64,000 nucleotides of DNA from Qipengyuania qiaonensis (GCF_019711515.1 NZ_JAIGNO010000002.1:248001-312000), one strand, 5' to 3'; numbered from the stretch's first letter, positions 16,281 through 26,910 are shown. Made by a program: numbers and translations. Notes: a model not told the origin generated them from the sequence alone.

Positions 16281-18139
16281 CGAAGGGCGCGCACACCCTC
16301 CTGCGTGACGGTGCATCCCGCCCGGAAGCATCCGACGCGCCCGCGCTGCCCCTTTCAGGCACGGACGAACCGCTCGTCGAGAAGGCTGTGCGCAATATGT
16401 CCGAAACCGTCCCGCTCGAACCGGCGCGAACACTGGTCCTCGCCGATTTCCAGCCTCCCCGGACCGGACCGGTCGATGGCATGGTGCGGTTGGCCTACCG
16501 GCTCGGTGTGCCCGGATCGATGCTTGCGGCACCGCTGCGCAAGCCGGCCGCGCCGCGCCTGCTGGCGACCGTAGTCAGTCCCCTGGCGGGCGAGCGCGCT
16601 GCCGGTGTGGCGCTTCGGGCCGGGCAGTTTCTGATTCACGGGCTCAAGGTCCCGATCGGGAAAGTCGATTTCGCCAGCAACGCCCCGCTGACCCCGCCCG
16701 TCCAGCGCGCGGTGCAGGGGTTCACCTGGCTGCGCGATCTTGGAGCCTGCGCCCCGCGAGAGGATTGCGCCGGGATCGGGCAGGAACTGGTCGCGCGGTG
16801 GCTCCGCGCCAATCCCGGTCCCGCCAGAGGGCCGGCCTGGACGGTCGAACATGCCGGGCTGCGCCTGCTCGCCTGGCTGGTGAACGCGCCGCTGGTCCTG
16901 TCGGGCGATGCGAGGGCGCGTGCCCGGACTCTGGAGGCGATGGAGGCGGCGGCGCGTTATCTCGATCGACAGGTCGCCCGCGCCGAGGACCGGCTGGGGC
17001 AGGTGGCCGGCTGGTGCGCCATCGTTGCCGCCGGTCTGCTGCTGCCCGATGGCCGTCCGCGCCGCCTCTTCGGCGAAGCGGGCCTGTTGCGCGCGCTGGG
17101 CGAACTGGTCAGCGAGGATGGCGGAGTGCTGTCGCGCAGCCCGCTCGCGCAGATGGAAGCGATTGCGCTGCTGATCGACCTGCGCGCCTGTTACGAGGCA
17201 GTCGATCGCGATCCGCCGCCCGCGCTCGAAACCATGCTCGGCCTGCTGGTGCCGCCCCTGCTTGCCGTGCGCATGAGCGATCGTGCACTGGGCAGTTGGC
17301 AGGGCGCCGGCGCGACCTCGGCGGAGCGCGTCGACGCCTTGGTCGAGGCGAGCGGCATCCGGACGCGTCCGGGCAAAGAAAGCAGGCACTGGGGCTATCA
17401 GCGGGCCGATGCGGGCAAGGCCGTGCTGGTGCTCGATGGCGCGCCGCCACCGCGTGCAAGGCATGCGCGTCATGGCTGCGCTTCCACGCTGGCCTTCGAA
17501 TTCTCGCATGGCGAGCAGCGGATCGTCGTGAATTGCGGCGGGGCGGAACTGGCGGGTGGTCAAGTCCCCGTGCGGATCGAGCAGGGCCTGCGCGGCACGG
17601 CGGCGCATTCCACGCTGGTGCTCGACGATGCCAATTCGACCGCCGTCCTGATCAAGGGGCAGATCGGCAAGGGGGTCGAGGAAGTCGACATTGCGCGTAC
17701 CTTGGTGCGGCAGAAGGGCTGCGATGCCGTGCGGCTCGAAGCCTCGCATAACGGCTATGCCGCACGCTATGGCCTGATCCACCGGCGAACCCTGCTGCTC
17801 GGCGCGGACGGCACCGGCCTGTCGGGTGAGGATGTGCTCGAACCCTCCGGTCGGCAGGGCAAGCGCGGCAAGATCGGTTTTGCGATCCGGTTTCATCTCG
17901 GGCACGGTATCGAAGCGGGCCTGGCAGATGACTTGCGCGGCGCGGGATTGGCTTTGCCCGATGGAAGCTACTGGCAATTCCGGCTCGGAGGCGATAGCGG
18001 CGAGGCGCAAATCGCGATCGACGACAGCCTCTGGGTCGACGGGCAGGGCCGCCCGCGGGCAACCCAACAGCTGGTCGTCGAAGGACTGACATCGCGCAGC
18101 GGGGGACGCTTTCCCTGGCTGCTCAAACGCATGGGATAA
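16277..18139 (+). CDS. Heparinase II/III-like protein
   Basis: A 620-residue protein with the alpha-helical N-terminal part (TWLRDLGA, W...[17 protein letters not shown], residues about 130-220) and the C-terminal beta-sandwich of the heparinase II/III family ([40 protein letters not shown]). Members are polysaccharide lyases or cell-envelope glycan enzymes; no signal peptide is apparent at the GTG start (16277), which overlaps the rpe stop, although a later start such as the ATG at 16397 cannot be excluded. The substrate is unknown. Conserved placement between rpe and purH suggests a housekeeping envelope role. Confidence 0.83.
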   Translation: MTKGAHTLLRDGASRPEASDAPALPLSGTDEPLVEKAVRNMSETVPLEPARTLVLADFQPPRTGPVDGMVRLAYRLGVPGSMLAAPLRKPAAPRLLATVVSPLAGERAAGVALRAGQFLIHGLKVPIGKVDFASNAPLTPPVQRAVQGFTWLRDLGACAPREDCAGIGQELVARWLRANPGPARGPAWTVEHAGLRLLAWLVNAPLVLSGDARARARTLEAMEAAARYLDRQVARAEDRLGQVAGWCAIVAAGLLLPDGRPRRLFGEAGLLRALGELVSEDGGVLSRSPLAQMEAIALLIDLRACYEAVDRDPPPALETMLGLLVPPLLAVRMSDRALGSWQGAGATSAERVDALVEASGIRTRPGKESRHWGYQRADAGKAVLVLDGAPPPRARHARHGCASTLAFEFSHGEQRIVVNCGGAELAGGQVPVRIEQGLRGTAAHSTLVLDDANSTAVLIKGQIGKGVEEVDIARTLVRQKGCDAVRLEASHNGYAARYGLIHRRTLLLGADGTGLSGEDVLEPSGRQGKRGKIGFAIRFHLGHGIEAGLADDLRGAGLALPDGSYWQFRLGGDSGEAQIAIDDSLWVDGQGRPRATQQLVVEGLTSRSGGRFPWLLKRMG

Positions 18140-18146
18140 CCGATAC

Positions 18147-19733
18147 GTGACGGATGTAACGATCAAGCGGGCACTGCTTTCAGTGTCCGACAAGACCGGC
18201 TTGGTGGAACTAGGCAAGGCGCTCGCGGCGGGAGGCGTCGAACTGGTTTCGACCGGGGGCACGGCGAAGGCGCTGCGCGACGCCGGGCTCGATGTCCGCG
18301 ATGTGTCCGACCTGACCGGCTTTCCCGAAATGATGGACGGGCGCGTGAAAACGCTCCACCCGATGGTCCATGGGGGTCTGCTCGCCGTGCGCGACAATCC
18401 CGACCATGCCGCCGCGATGGACGAACACGCTATCGGTGCGATCGATCTCGTCGTCGTCAATCTATATCCCTTCGAAGCGACCGTGATGCGCGGCGCCGGT
18501 CGCGCCGAAATCATCGAGAACATCGATATCGGCGGGCCTTCGATGGTGCGCAGCGCCGCCAAGAACCACCAGTTCGTCACTATCGTGACCGACCCTGCGG
18601 ATTATGAAACCCTGCTGGGCGAGCTGGCGACAAGCGGCGCGACATCGCTCGACTTCCGCCGCAAAGGCGCGGCCAAGGCTTTCGCTGCCACCGCGGCTTA
18701 CGACAGCATGATCAGCCAGTGGTTCGCCTTCGCCGACCAGCAGCAGCTCTTCCCCGATTTTCTGGCGGTCAACGGCAAGGCCCCGGTCGAACTGCGTTAC
18801 GGCGAAAACCCGCACCAGAAGGCGGCACTTTACAAGCCGGCCGGCCCGCACGGCCGCGGTATCGCCCAGGCCGAGCAATTGCAGGGCAAGGAACTCAGCT
18901 ACAACAATTACAACGATGCCGATGCCGCGCTGGAGCTGTGCGCCGAATTCGCTGGTGGCGATCCGGCGGTCGTGATCGTCAAACACGCCAATCCCTGCGG
19001 TGTTGCGCAGGCGTCGACGCTGCTCGGGGCATGGAATGAGGCGCTTCATTGCGACAGCGTATCGGCCTTTGGCGGGATCGTTGCGGTCAATACCGAACTC
19101 GACGGGCCGACTGCCGAGGCGATCTGCGAAATCTTCACCGAGGTCGTCATCGCGCCATCGGTTAGCGCAGAGGCCAGGGCGGCCTTCGCGAAGAAGAAGA
19201 ACCTGCGGCTCCTCGTTACCGGCGACTTGCCCGATCCGCGTCGCGCCGGGCTGCTGGTCAAGCCGATCACCGGCGGCCTGCTGGTGCAGACGCGCGACAA
19301 TGGCGCGATCACCGGGGCCGATCTCAAGATCGTGACCCAGCGCGAACCGACGGACCGGGAACTCAAGGACTGCCTGTTCGCCTGGACCGTGGCACGCCAC
19401 GTCAAATCGAACGCCATTGTCTATGCCAAAGACGGTGCGACGGCCGGCATCGGCGCGGGCCAGATGAATCGCCGCGATTCCAGCCGCATCGCTGCGATGA
19501 AGGCAGTCGAAGCGGCCGAGACATATGGCTGGGATCAACCCCGCACGGTCGGCAGCGCCGTCGCCTCGGATGCATTCTTTCCCTTTGCCGACGGGCTTCT
19601 TGCCGCGGCGGGAGCGGGCGCGACCGCAATCATTCAGCCCGGCGGGTCGATCCGCGACGACGAGGTAATCGCCGCGGCGAACGAGAAAGGCCTCGCCATG
19701 GTGTTCACGGGGATGCGTCACTTCCGCCATTGA
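18147..19733 (+). CDS. purH: Bifunctional AICAR formyltransferase/IMP cyclohydrolase
   Basis: A 528-residue enzyme that carries out the last two steps of IMP synthesis. The N-terminal cyclohydrolase domain ([48 protein letters not shown]) is followed by the formyltransferase domain ([43 protein letters not shown], and the C-terminal [10 protein letters not shown]). Length and motifs are normal. The GTG start at 18147 lies 7 bases after the heparinase-like stop. Confidence 0.97.
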   Translation: MTDVTIKRALLSVSDKTGLVELGKALAAGGVELVSTGGTAKALRDAGLDVRDVSDLTGFPEMMDGRVKTLHPMVHGGLLAVRDNPDHAAAMDEHAIGAIDLVVVNLYPFEATVMRGAGRAEIIENIDIGGPSMVRSAAKNHQFVTIVTDPADYETLLGELATSGATSLDFRRKGAAKAFAATAAYDSMISQWFAFADQQQLFPDFLAVNGKAPVELRYGENPHQKAALYKPAGPHGRGIAQAEQLQGKELSYNNYNDADAALELCAEFAGGDPAVVIVKHANPCGVAQASTLLGAWNEALHCDSVSAFGGIVAVNTELDGPTAEAICEIFTEVVIAPSVSAEARAAFAKKKNLRLLVTGDLPDPRRAGLLVKPITGGLLVQTRDNGAITGADLKIVTQREPTDRELKDCLFAWTVARHVKSNAIVYAKDGATAGIGAGQMNRRDSSRIAAMKAVEAAETYGWDQPRTVGSAVASDAFFPFADGLLAAAGAGATAIIQPGGSIRDDEVIAAANEKGLAMVFTGMRHFRH

Positions 19734-19748
19734 GAACGCGGTTCAGGG

Positions 19749-20564
19749 TTATTCCATGCGGGCGAGATCGATCTCGCGAGCTCCTTCTAGAATTGCCCGG
19801 TCGTCGCCGATCAGCCGATAGCCGGTTACCGAAGCAAGGGCGCCGAACAGATTGCCTTCGGCCTGCATCAAGGTTTGCTCGCATCGCATCTGCGTTGCGG
19901 TAATGGTGCCGATCGAAAGCTTGCCCGGCGCGGGTGACGACCAGGTCGCGCCGCCGCCATTGCAGCCCGCGCTGGCACCGAACCAGTTATAGCCGACCGA
20001 AATGCTGGCGGGTTGCGGCCCGGTCCATGCCTGACCGTCGATCAATACCACCCGCCATTCGCCTTCCAGTGCCGGCACCGGGCCGACCGGCCGCCGAAGA
20101 TATGCGGTGCTGCCATTGCTCGCCGTCAGTTCGAGCCTGTTATTGGCGGGTTTGGACCAACCTCTTGCCGAATCGATAAAATCGGCGAGTGCCCGTTCGA
20201 GTGCCGGCGCTTCTGGCGACGAATATTTACCGATCCGCACCGCTTCGCGCCGCCAGGTGCGCAGCGAACCGTCCGCTCCGGCCTCGTAAAAGGCGGGGTG
20301 CCCGCCCCCGCAGCCGGCCTCGTGGCTAAAGAACTGGCCGCTCTGGAAATTCACGATGCCCAGCTTCGCCGGGAAGGCGAGATCGTCGATCCGGACGACT
20401 TCCCATTGGCCGTTCAATGCGTTCTCGGGATCGATCTTATCCATCGTCGACCCCGGTGCGCCATCAGGGACGGTAGCGCGCTGGGTTGGCGGCGGGGTGG
20501 GAGCCTCCGCCTGATTGCAGGCAAACAGGAGCAGACCCGGCAAGAGAATTGGGAATACGCGCAT
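19749..20564 (-). CDS. META-domain lipoprotein
   Basis: A 271-residue predicted lipoprotein: the signal peptide ends in LLLFAC (lipobox cysteine at residue 16). Two related beta-rich segments follow, and the second (LEGEWRVVLIDGQAW, SVGYNWFGASAGCNGGGATW, ITATQMRCEQTLMQAE) is a META/HslJ domain. HslJ-type proteins are associated with heat shock and antibiotic tolerance; this one's role is unknown. It is convergent with purH, with 15 bases between the stop codons. Confidence 0.8.
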   Translation of the reverse strand: MRVFPILLPGLLLFACNQAEAPTPPPTQRATVPDGAPGSTMDKIDPENALNGQWEVVRIDDLAFPAKLGIVNFQSGQFFSHEAGCGGGHPAFYEAGADGSLRTWRREAVRIGKYSSPEAPALERALADFIDSARGWSKPANNRLELTASNGSTAYLRRPVGPVPALEGEWRVVLIDGQAWTGPQPASISVGYNWFGASAGCNGGGATWSSPAPGKLSIGTITATQMRCEQTLMQAEGNLFGALASVTGYRLIGDDRAILEGAREIDLARME

Positions 20565-20706
20565 CTCGGTCTCCGGTGGAGAACGCCCGGCAAGCGGGTT
20601 CGGCTCCTGCCTTCGTTACCTGAACGCAAGGCAACTTGCATATTAAGCACGTTGCAAGAGGCGCGGTTGTAACCATTTGGGCAAGGATAACGAAAGACTT
20701 TCCATC

Positions 20707-20838
20707 ATGACCCTCTTTACCCCCGACCTTTATCGCAATTTTGGCATCGGTTTCGGTGTCGGCGCCGTCGCCGTAGTTCTGTTCAATAGCGGCGACATCC
20801 TGTCCGCCGTGCCGCAAATGATCGCCGCGATCCTGTGA
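20707..20838 (+). CDS. 43-residue single-span membrane peptide upstream of msrA
   Basis: A short open frame encoding 43 residues that opens MTLFTPDLYRNFGIGF, followed by a glycine/valine-rich transmembrane helix and ending IAAIL. Its stop overlaps the msrA GTG start (GTGA at 20835-20838), which argues for real translation and coupling. The upstream sequence contains AAGGA-like bases. I do not recognise a family; an FGIGFGVGAV type small inner-membrane protein is the best description. Confidence 0.65.
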   Translation: MTLFTPDLYRNFGIGFGVGAVAVVLFNSGDILSAVPQMIAAIL

Positions 20839-21515
20839 CACGGCTGAGCGCGACACTTGCCGGTGCCGTGCTCTTGCTGGCGGTGTCCGGCTGCCAGCAA
20901 CCCGCGATCGCTGCCGAATCGGTTGTGAACGCCCCTCAGGCAAAGCGCATCGCCAGGGAAAGCGGGTTGAAGACCGCGATCTTCGCAGGCGGCTGTTTCT
21001 GGGGCGTCGAGGCCGTATTCAGCCACGTGAAGGGCGTGAAGAGCGCCGTTTCGGGCTATCACGGCGGGACGGAACGCCAGGCGGACTACAAGCTGGTTTC
21101 CAGCGGTGTTACGGATCACGCCGAAGTGGTGAAGATCACCTACGATCCCAAGGTCATCCGCTACGACCAGTTGCTGCGCATCTTGTTTTCCGTGGTAGCC
21201 GATCCGACTCAGCTGAATCGCCAGGGTCCGGATACCGGCGCGCAATATCGCATGGCCATCGTGCCGATGTCCGCGGAACAGAATACGGTCGCCAAGGCGT
21301 ATATTGCGCAATTGAAGGCGGCGAAGCTGTGGTCCAAGCCCATCGTCACGCGGATCGAACGGGCGCAGGCGTTCTATCCTGCCGAAACCTACCATCAGGA
21401 CTTCATGCTCAAGAACCCCCGGCACGGCTACATCGTCCGGTGGGACGCCCCCAAGGTGAAGGCTCTGAAGGCAATGTATCCGGGCGTCTATTCGGCCAGC
21501 TTCCAGCGCGACTAG
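20835..21515 (+). CDS. msrA: Peptide-methionine (S)-S-oxide reductase, lipoprotein form
   Basis: A 226-residue MsrA with the active-site GGCFWG (Cys54) and the downstream blocks SGYHGG, YDQLLRILFSVVADPTQLNRQGPDTGAQYR and YHQDF. It repairs oxidised methionine (S form). The N-terminus is a lipoprotein signal (LLLAVSGC, Cys20), so the enzyme should be anchored in the periplasm instead of cytosolic like most MsrA. The MsrB in this window has a Tat signal, so both stereoisomers appear to be repaired outside the cytoplasm. The GTG overlaps the 43-aa gene's stop. Confidence 0.95.
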   Translation: MTRLSATLAGAVLLLAVSGCQQPAIAAESVVNAPQAKRIARESGLKTAIFAGGCFWGVEAVFSHVKGVKSAVSGYHGGTERQADYKLVSSGVTDHAEVVKITYDPKVIRYDQLLRILFSVVADPTQLNRQGPDTGAQYRMAIVPMSAEQNTVAKAYIAQLKAAKLWSKPIVTRIERAQAFYPAETYHQDFMLKNPRHGYIVRWDAPKVKALKAMYPGVYSASFQRD

Positions 21516-21552
21516 CTTGCGCCAGGACGCCCTGCGTCCTACCTCTTGCGGC

Positions 21553-22020
21553 ATGGCCGGACATGCACATGCTCACAAGGAACACGAAGGCGACGACCTG
21601 ATCAGGGCCGCCCGTAACACGCTTACGGACAGCGGCGAGCAATGGACGGGCATGCGCCAGTCGGTGTTCGAGGAGCTTGCCCGACACGAAAAGCCGGCCA
21701 GTGCCTACGATATCGCGGACAATCTGTCGCAATCGCGCGGCAAGCGTGTCGCTCCGAACAGCGTCTATCGCATTCTCGACCTGTTCGTGCGTACCAATCT
21801 CGCCAACCGTATCGAGAGCGCGAACGCCTATCTCGTCAACACGCATCCGGGCTGCCGTCACGATTGCATTTTTCTGATCTGCGACGATTGCGGCAAGGCC
21901 ACGCATATCGACGACGACCGTGTGACCGGCGCCTTGCGTGCCGCGGGCAAGGATGCCGGCTTTACCGATGTGCGTCCGGTCGTCGAACTGCGCGGTTTGT
22001 GCGACGATTGCGCCAGTTGA
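21553..22020 (+). CDS. zur: Fur-family regulator, Zur type
   Basis: A 155-residue Fur-superfamily repressor. The helix-turn-helix ([31 protein letters not shown]) is followed by metal-site residues in [18 protein letters not shown] and a C-terminal CDDC pair, the Zn-structural cysteines. The histidine-rich N-terminus ([12 protein letters not shown]) and overall pattern favour zinc-sensing Zur over iron-sensing Fur. I start at the ATG at 21553; a TTG at 21517 is in frame but less likely. No Zur box was identified nearby. Confidence 0.82.
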   Translation: MAGHAHAHKEHEGDDLIRAARNTLTDSGEQWTGMRQSVFEELARHEKPASAYDIADNLSQSRGKRVAPNSVYRILDLFVRTNLANRIESANAYLVNTHPGCRHDCIFLICDDCGKATHIDDDRVTGALRAAGKDAGFTDVRPVVELRGLCDDCAS

Positions 22021-22099
22021 ATTCCAGCGCCGAACTGTTCCCCGCCATCGTCCAGGCGTTTATCGACAGTTTCGTTCTGCCGGTGTAGAGCGGTACGCT

Positions 22100-24022
22100 A
22101 TGACAAGTCGCCCCAAGACGCCGTTGCTCGATACGGTCAATACTCCCGACGACCTTCGCAAGCTGAAGAAAGACCAGCTTCGCCAACTTTCCGACGAATT
22201 GCGCGCCGAAATGATCGACGCTGTCGGCACTACGGGCGGACATCTGGGATCGGGTCTCGGCGTGGTCGAACTGACCACCGCGATCCACTATGTCTTCGAT
22301 ACGCCGACCGACAAGCTGGTGTGGGACGTCGGCCACCAGTGCTATCCGCACAAGATCCTGACCGGGCGGCGCGATCGTATCCGGACCTTGCGACAGGGTG
22401 GAGGGCTGAGCGGTTTCACCAAGCGCGCAGAGAGCGAATACGACCCCTTCGGCGCGGCACATAGCTCGACCTCGATTTCGGCAGCGCTGGGCTTCGCCCT
22501 GGCCAAGAAGATGCAGCAGCTCCCCGGACGCGGCATCGCGGTCATCGGCGATGGCGCGATGAGCGCGGGCATGGCCTATGAAGCGATGAACAATGCCGAA
22601 CAGGCGGGGAACCGGCTGGTCGTCATCCTCAACGACAACGACATGTCGATTGCGCCGCCGGTCGGCGGTCTCAGCGCCTATCTGGCCCGCATGGTATCGA
22701 GCAGCGAATATCTCGGCCTGCGCTCGATGGCGTCGAAGATCGCCAGGAAAATGGGCCGCCGCGTCTGGGGCGGGCTGGAGAAGGCCGAGGAATACGCCCG
22801 CGGCATGGCCACCGGCGGGACGTTGTTCGAGGAATTGGGCTTCTATTATGTCGGTCCGATCGACGGACATAATCTCGACCACCTCATTCCGGTTCTCGAG
22901 AATGTGCGCGATGGCGAACAGGGCCCGGTGCTGATCCATGTCGTCACCAAGAAGGGCAAAGGCTACGCACCGGCCGAAAACAGCGCCGACAAATATCACG
23001 GCGTCGCCAAGTTCGACGTCGTCACAGGCGAACAGAAGAAGTCGAGCGGGGGCCCGCCCGCCTATCAGAACGTCTTCGGCGAAACCCTCGCGAAGATTGC
23101 CGACAGCGATCCGCGGATCTGCGCCATCACTGCCGCGATGCCCAGCGGCACGGGGGTCGACAAATTTGCCAAGGCGCACCCCGACAAGGCGTTCGACGTC
23201 GGCATCGCCGAACAGCATGGCGTGACCTTTGCCGCCGGTCTTGCGGCAGAAGGCATGCGACCCTTCGCCGCAATCTATTCCACCTTCCTCCAGCGTGCCT
23301 ACGACCAGGTGGTGCACGATGTGGCGATTCAGAACCTGCCGGTGCGCTTCGCGATCGACCGCGCGGGGCTGGTCGGCGCGGACGGCTGCACGCATGCCGG
23401 CTCGTTCGACATCACCTACCTCGCCACACTGCCCAACTTCGTGGTGATGGCCGCCGCCGACGAGGCGGAGCTGGCCCATATGACCTATACCGCCGCCGAA
23501 TATGACGACGGCCCCATCGCCTTCCGTTATCCGCGCGGCTCGGGCACCGGTGTGGCGATCCCGGACCGGCTCGAGAAGCTGGAAATCGGCAAAGGGCGGA
23601 TCGTGCGCGAAGGCTCGAAAGTGGCGATCCTGTCGCTCGGCGCGCGGCTGGAAGAGGCCAAGAAGGCGGCGGACCAGCTGGAGGCCAAGGGGCTGTCGGC
23701 GACGGTCGCCGATCTGCGCTTCGCCAAACCGCTCGATACCGCCCTGATCGAGCGTCTGATGCGCAGCCACGAAGTGGTTGTGACGGTCGAGGAAGGTGCC
23801 GTCGGCGGCCTCGGTGCGCATGTCCTGACCTTCGCTTCGGACCAAGGGCTGACCGATGCCGGGCTCAAGGTGCGCACTATGCGCTTGCCCGACATGTTTC
23901 AGGATCAGGACGATCCGGCGAAACAGTATGACGAAGCCGGTCTCAATGCGCCGCATATCGTCGATACGGTCTTGTCGGCGCTGCGCCACAACAGTGCGGG
24001 CGTGGAAGAGGCGCGGGCTTGA
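22100..24022 (+). CDS. dxs: 1-deoxy-D-xylulose-5-phosphate synthase
   Basis: A 640-residue thiamine-diphosphate enzyme of the MEP isoprenoid pathway, condensing pyruvate and glyceraldehyde 3-phosphate. Key blocks are [16 protein letters not shown], the [13 protein letters not shown] segment, the TPP-binding [16 protein letters not shown], and the transketolase-like central ([16 protein letters not shown], with the catalytic glutamate) and C-terminal domains. The ATG at 22100 gives the canonical N-terminus; the longer upstream open frame is not coding. Its stop overlaps the next gene's TTG. Confidence 0.97.
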   Translation: MTSRPKTPLLDTVNTPDDLRKLKKDQLRQLSDELRAEMIDAVGTTGGHLGSGLGVVELTTAIHYVFDTPTDKLVWDVGHQCYPHKILTGRRDRIRTLRQGGGLSGFTKRAESEYDPFGAAHSSTSISAALGFALAKKMQQLPGRGIAVIGDGAMSAGMAYEAMNNAEQAGNRLVVILNDNDMSIAPPVGGLSAYLARMVSSSEYLGLRSMASKIARKMGRRVWGGLEKAEEYARGMATGGTLFEELGFYYVGPIDGHNLDHLIPVLENVRDGEQGPVLIHVVTKKGKGYAPAENSADKYHGVAKFDVVTGEQKKSSGGPPAYQNVFGETLAKIADSDPRICAITAAMPSGTGVDKFAKAHPDKAFDVGIAEQHGVTFAAGLAAEGMRPFAAIYSTFLQRAYDQVVHDVAIQNLPVRFAIDRAGLVGADGCTHAGSFDITYLATLPNFVVMAAADEAELAHMTYTAAEYDDGPIAFRYPRGSGTGVAIPDRLEKLEIGKGRIVREGSKVAILSLGARLEEAKKAADQLEAKGLSATVADLRFAKPLDTALIERLMRSHEVVVTVEEGAVGGLGAHVLTFASDQGLTDAGLKVRTMRLPDMFQDQDDPAKQYDEAGLNAPHIVDTVLSALRHNSAGVEEARA

Positions 24023-24837
24023 GCCGACCGATCCGCGTCGGCATGTGGATTCTCGTCTTCTTCGCAACAGCTTATCTGGCTGTCCTTGCGATCCTCTGGA
24101 GCCAGCAAGAGCGTTTCATTTATCCCGCCCCTCGCGCAATCGGCCCTACTACCGGCGGCTTCGAAGAGATCGCCTACCGGACCGACGACGGCCTGTTGCT
24201 GAATGCCGGCTATCGACCGAGCCGGGCTGGGTCGCCGACGATACTCTATTTCCATGGGAATGGTGCCGACTGGGTGTCGAGCGTCGTGGCGACAGACCGT
24301 CTCGTTCCCGAAGGTTATGGCGTGCTGGCAGCGGAGTATCGCGGCTATCGCGGAAATCCGGGCAATCCAAGCGAGGAGGGCCTCTACCGCGATGGTCGTG
24401 CGGCGATCGACTATCTGAAGCAAAACGGCCTTGCCGAGCAGGATATCGTGATAATCGGCAATTCCATCGGTTCGGGTGTGGCCGTTCAGATGGCACGCGA
24501 GATCGAGCCGATGGCCCTTGTTCTTGTTTCTCCATTCTCGAGCCTTGCTGGCCTTGTCGCGGAGAAATTTCGCTGGCTTCCGACCAGCCTGCTCCTGCGT
24601 GATCGTTACGACAACGCCGCCAAGCTTGCCGATATTCGCAGCGATATCCTTATCCTGCACGGTGATGCGGACAGCCTGATCCCATACGATCACGCGCAAC
24701 GCCTTGCGGCGGCCAACCCACGTGCAAAAGTAAAGATTTTCCGCGGTGCGGGACATGATCTGGCGTGGCACGACGTCGCCGAGGAGGCGGTCCTTAACTT
24801 CCTCGGAGAGCGGACCTATTCGGAGGGAACTCAATGA
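24019..24837 (+). CDS. Membrane-anchored alpha/beta hydrolase (BEM46/S33-like)
   Basis: A 272-residue protein with an N-terminal transmembrane segment (residues 8-27) and an alpha/beta-hydrolase fold: oxyanion region [10 protein letters not shown], nucleophile elbow IIGNSIGSG (Ser near 154), an aspartate in [11 protein letters not shown] and the histidine in GAGHDLAWH. Substrate is unknown. The TTG start overlaps the dxs stop and its own stop overlaps the enoyl-CoA hydratase start, so three genes are coupled. Confidence 0.83.
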   Translation: MSRPIRVGMWILVFFATAYLAVLAILWSQQERFIYPAPRAIGPTTGGFEEIAYRTDDGLLLNAGYRPSRAGSPTILYFHGNGADWVSSVVATDRLVPEGYGVLAAEYRGYRGNPGNPSEEGLYRDGRAAIDYLKQNGLAEQDIVIIGNSIGSGVAVQMAREIEPMALVLVSPFSSLAGLVAEKFRWLPTSLLLRDRYDNAAKLADIRSDILILHGDADSLIPYDHAQRLAAANPRAKVKIFRGAGHDLAWHDVAEEAVLNFLGERTYSEGTQ

Positions 24838-25631
24838 GCCTGCTGACCATCGACACCGCCGACCACGTCACTACACTCACCCTCAACCGGCCCGAGACGA
24901 TGAACCCGCTCGGCGCAAAGGGCGACGGAGACGAGTTTGCCGCCGCCTGCGATGCCATCAATACCGATATGAATGTGCGCTGCGTGATCCTCACAGGTGC
25001 TGGGCGGGCGTTCAGCGCCGGCGGCGATATCAAGGCGATGAAGGAGCGGACCGGGACCTTCGGTGGGACTGCGCCCGAGATTTCCGACGGCTATCGCAAC
25101 AACATCCACAAGGTGCTGCGCGCGCTTTACGGCCTGCGCGTCCCGCTGATCGCGGCGATCAACGGACCGGCGATCGGGCTGGGCTGCGACCTCGCCTGCC
25201 TTGCCGACATGCGGATCGCCAGCGATCGGGCGAAATTCGGCGTCACCTTCCTCAAGCTGGGCATCATTCCCGGCGATGGGGGCACCTGGATCCTCCCGCG
25301 CATCATCGGCGAGGCGCGCGCGGCCGAGCTGTTCTACACCGGCGACGTGATCGACGCACCGACCGCGATCGATTGGGGGCTCGTCAGCCGGGTGGTCGCG
25401 GGCGATGCGCTGATGGACGAAGCGCGGGCGCTTGCCGAAAAGGTCGCGGCCATGCCGCCGCATGCCCTGCGCCATGCCAAGAATCTGATGCGGCAGGGGC
25501 GCTCGGTCACCTACGATGCGGCGCTCGAGATGGCGGCCAACACCCAAGCGCTGATGCATCTGACCGATGATCATAGGGAAGGGATCGACGCCCTGCTCGA
25601 AAAACGCGCGCCGACCTTCGGCGGGCGGTAG
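24834..25631 (+). CDS. Enoyl-CoA hydratase/isomerase-family protein
   Basis: A 265-residue crotonase-superfamily enzyme. The oxyanion-hole motif is in GAGRAFSAGGDIKAM, and the second glycine-rich block in AINGPAIGLGCDLACLADMRIAS, followed by FGVTFLKLGIIPGDGGTW with an acidic residue typical of hydratases. It probably acts on an acyl-CoA in fatty-acid or branched-chain degradation; specificity is not visible. The ATG overlaps the hydrolase stop, and the stop abuts the convergent NnrU gene with no gap. Confidence 0.9.
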   Translation: MSLLTIDTADHVTTLTLNRPETMNPLGAKGDGDEFAAACDAINTDMNVRCVILTGAGRAFSAGGDIKAMKERTGTFGGTAPEISDGYRNNIHKVLRALYGLRVPLIAAINGPAIGLGCDLACLADMRIASDRAKFGVTFLKLGIIPGDGGTWILPRIIGEARAAELFYTGDVIDAPTAIDWGLVSRVVAGDALMDEARALAEKVAAMPPHALRHAKNLMRQGRSVTYDAALEMAANTQALMHLTDDHREGIDALLEKRAPTFGGR

Positions 25632-26306
25632 TCAGAGCCACCGCAACACGCCTGCAGGTATGCCTGCCGCACTCATGTGCCAGTAGCTGATGCCGAGCCA
25701 GGCGGCGATGGCGATGGCCCACAGGATAACGCCTGCGCCCGGCAGTCTGCCCCAGCGCGGCCAGTAGCTCGTCTTCGCTTCCCATTCGGTCCAGGCCGGC
25801 CCCATCAGCGCTTCTTTCTTGCGGTCCTGCATCCGCGCCCCGACCAGGGCGAGCGAGAGTATCGCTCCGGCGACGAACATCGTCCGCCAGCTCCAGAACA
25901 GGACGATATGGGAGATCGCCCACAGCGCGAAGCCCCACATCATCGGGTGCCGGGTCACCGCGAAGACGCCGGCCGGTTCGCGCGCCGCGAGTTTCTCGGC
26001 ACCCGGCGCCGGCAGGGCAGGGTTGCCTATCAGCGATCCGACGAACAGCACCAGCGCGGGCAAGGTGAGGACGGTGGCGGCGATCCAGCCGATATCGCCG
26101 CTCCCGCCCAGATCCGCTGTCGGGGCGGCGGCGAAGGCGAAATACATCCATGCCATGCAGGCGGCGGCGACCAGACTGTATGCGAACATGAAGCCGGTCT
26201 CTCCCAGCATCCCGACAAGCGGCCGGCGCAAGGGATGCGACAACGCGAAATGGGTGCCGACGAAGGCCAGCGAAGCGGCAAGCAGCGAAATCAGGGCCTG
26301 ATCCAT
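25632..26306 (-). CDS. NnrU-family membrane protein
   Basis: A 224-residue protein with about six membrane segments and the NnrU/isoprenylcysteine-methyltransferase-like blocks THFALSHPLRRPL and VTRHPMMWGFALWAISH. NnrU was named in denitrifiers, but most members are not in denitrification loci and none is visible here. A strong 21-bp palindrome lies between its ribosome binding site and upstream region, so it is tightly regulated, probably by a TetR-type repressor encoded elsewhere. Confidence 0.83.
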   Translation of the reverse strand: MDQALISLLAASLAFVGTHFALSHPLRRPLVGMLGETGFMFAYSLVAAACMAWMYFAFAAAPTADLGGSGDIGWIAATVLTLPALVLFVGSLIGNPALPAPGAEKLAAREPAGVFAVTRHPMMWGFALWAISHIVLFWSWRTMFVAGAILSLALVGARMQDRKKEALMGPAWTEWEAKTSYWPRWGRLPGAGVILWAIAIAAWLGISYWHMSAAGIPAGVLRWL

Positions 26307-26316
26307 GACGCACTCC

Positions 26317-26337
26317 TATGTTTACAATGTCAACATA
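26317..26337. promoter_or_regulatory. 21-bp operator palindrome in front of the NnrU gene
   Basis: The left half TATGTTTACA and right half TGTCAACATA are symmetric at nine of ten pairs around a single central base. The minus-strand half contains TTGACA. It ends about 11 bases before the NnrU start codon and overlaps the expected promoter, the classic arrangement for a repressor of the TetR type. Confidence 0.65.
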
Positions 26338-26384
26338 CGTATCACATTGCCGCCGCTTTGCAAGCGCGAGCGCCTGCCGCCTGC

Positions 26385-26888
26385 CTATTCGGCGGTTTCG
26401 ATGCCTAGAAGCTTGACCTTGAACAGCAGCGTCGCACCGCCGGGAATGGGCCCCTTGCCGGTGGCACCATAGGCCAGGTCGGCGGGGGCGGCGATCTCGA
26501 TCGTGTCGCCTACACCCATCTCTGGTATCGCCATCTGCCATGCCTTGACCAGCCGGCCGAGCGGAAAGGTGGCGGGTTCGCCCCGGTCGAACGAGCTGTC
26601 GAAGGTCTCCCCATCGATGAAGGTGCCGGCGTAATGCACGGTTACCGTATCCTCGACGCTGGGCTTTTCATCGCTGCCGGCGAATTCGACATAGCGCCAG
26701 CGCAGCCCGCCTGACATGACGCGCCATCCGCCCGCGGCATCGAGCTTGGTGAGATAGGCCTGCTGGGCGCTCATCCAGGCGATGTCCTGCGAACGGTCGG
26801 GCGGCGTATCCTGCGCCGACAGCGTGTGGAACCCCACCGCCGCTGCCGCCGCGCCAAGAGCGAGCAAAGTCGTGCGCATGTCTTTCAT
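26385..26888 (-). CDS. FKBP-type peptidyl-prolyl isomerase, exported
   Basis: A protein of about 167 residues: an N-terminal hydrophobic signal segment (MRTTLLALGAAAAAVG), a spacer with the DIAWMSAQQ segment and an FKBP domain (TVHYAGTFIDGETFDSSFDRGEPATFPLG, with the conserved VKAWQMAIPEMGVGD and PADLAYG). It assists periplasmic protein folding. The exact start is uncertain: ATGs at 26921, 26888 and 26879 are in frame; 26888 avoids overlapping the upstream gene's stop. It is the last gene of the minus-strand group with the two amidohydrolases. Confidence 0.85.
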   Translation of the reverse strand: MKDMRTTLLALGAAAAAVGFHTLSAQDTPPDRSQDIAWMSAQQAYLTKLDAAGGWRVMSGGLRWRYVEFAGSDEKPSVEDTVTVHYAGTFIDGETFDSSFDRGEPATFPLGRLVKAWQMAIPEMGVGDTIEIAAPADLAYGATGKGPIPGGATLLFKVKLLGIETAE

Positions 26889-26910
26889 GTCCTTATCCGT
26901 GCCCGATACC

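Noticed and set aside
20635-20658. CTTGCA...TGCAAG inverted repeat between the META lipoprotein gene and the 43-aa gene
   Set aside because: Six-base arms with a 12-base spacer are too weak to call an operator without comparative evidence.
21962-24067. 701-codon open frame antisense to dxs
   Set aside because: Same reason: dxs is complete with all family motifs, and the antisense product has no recognisable features.
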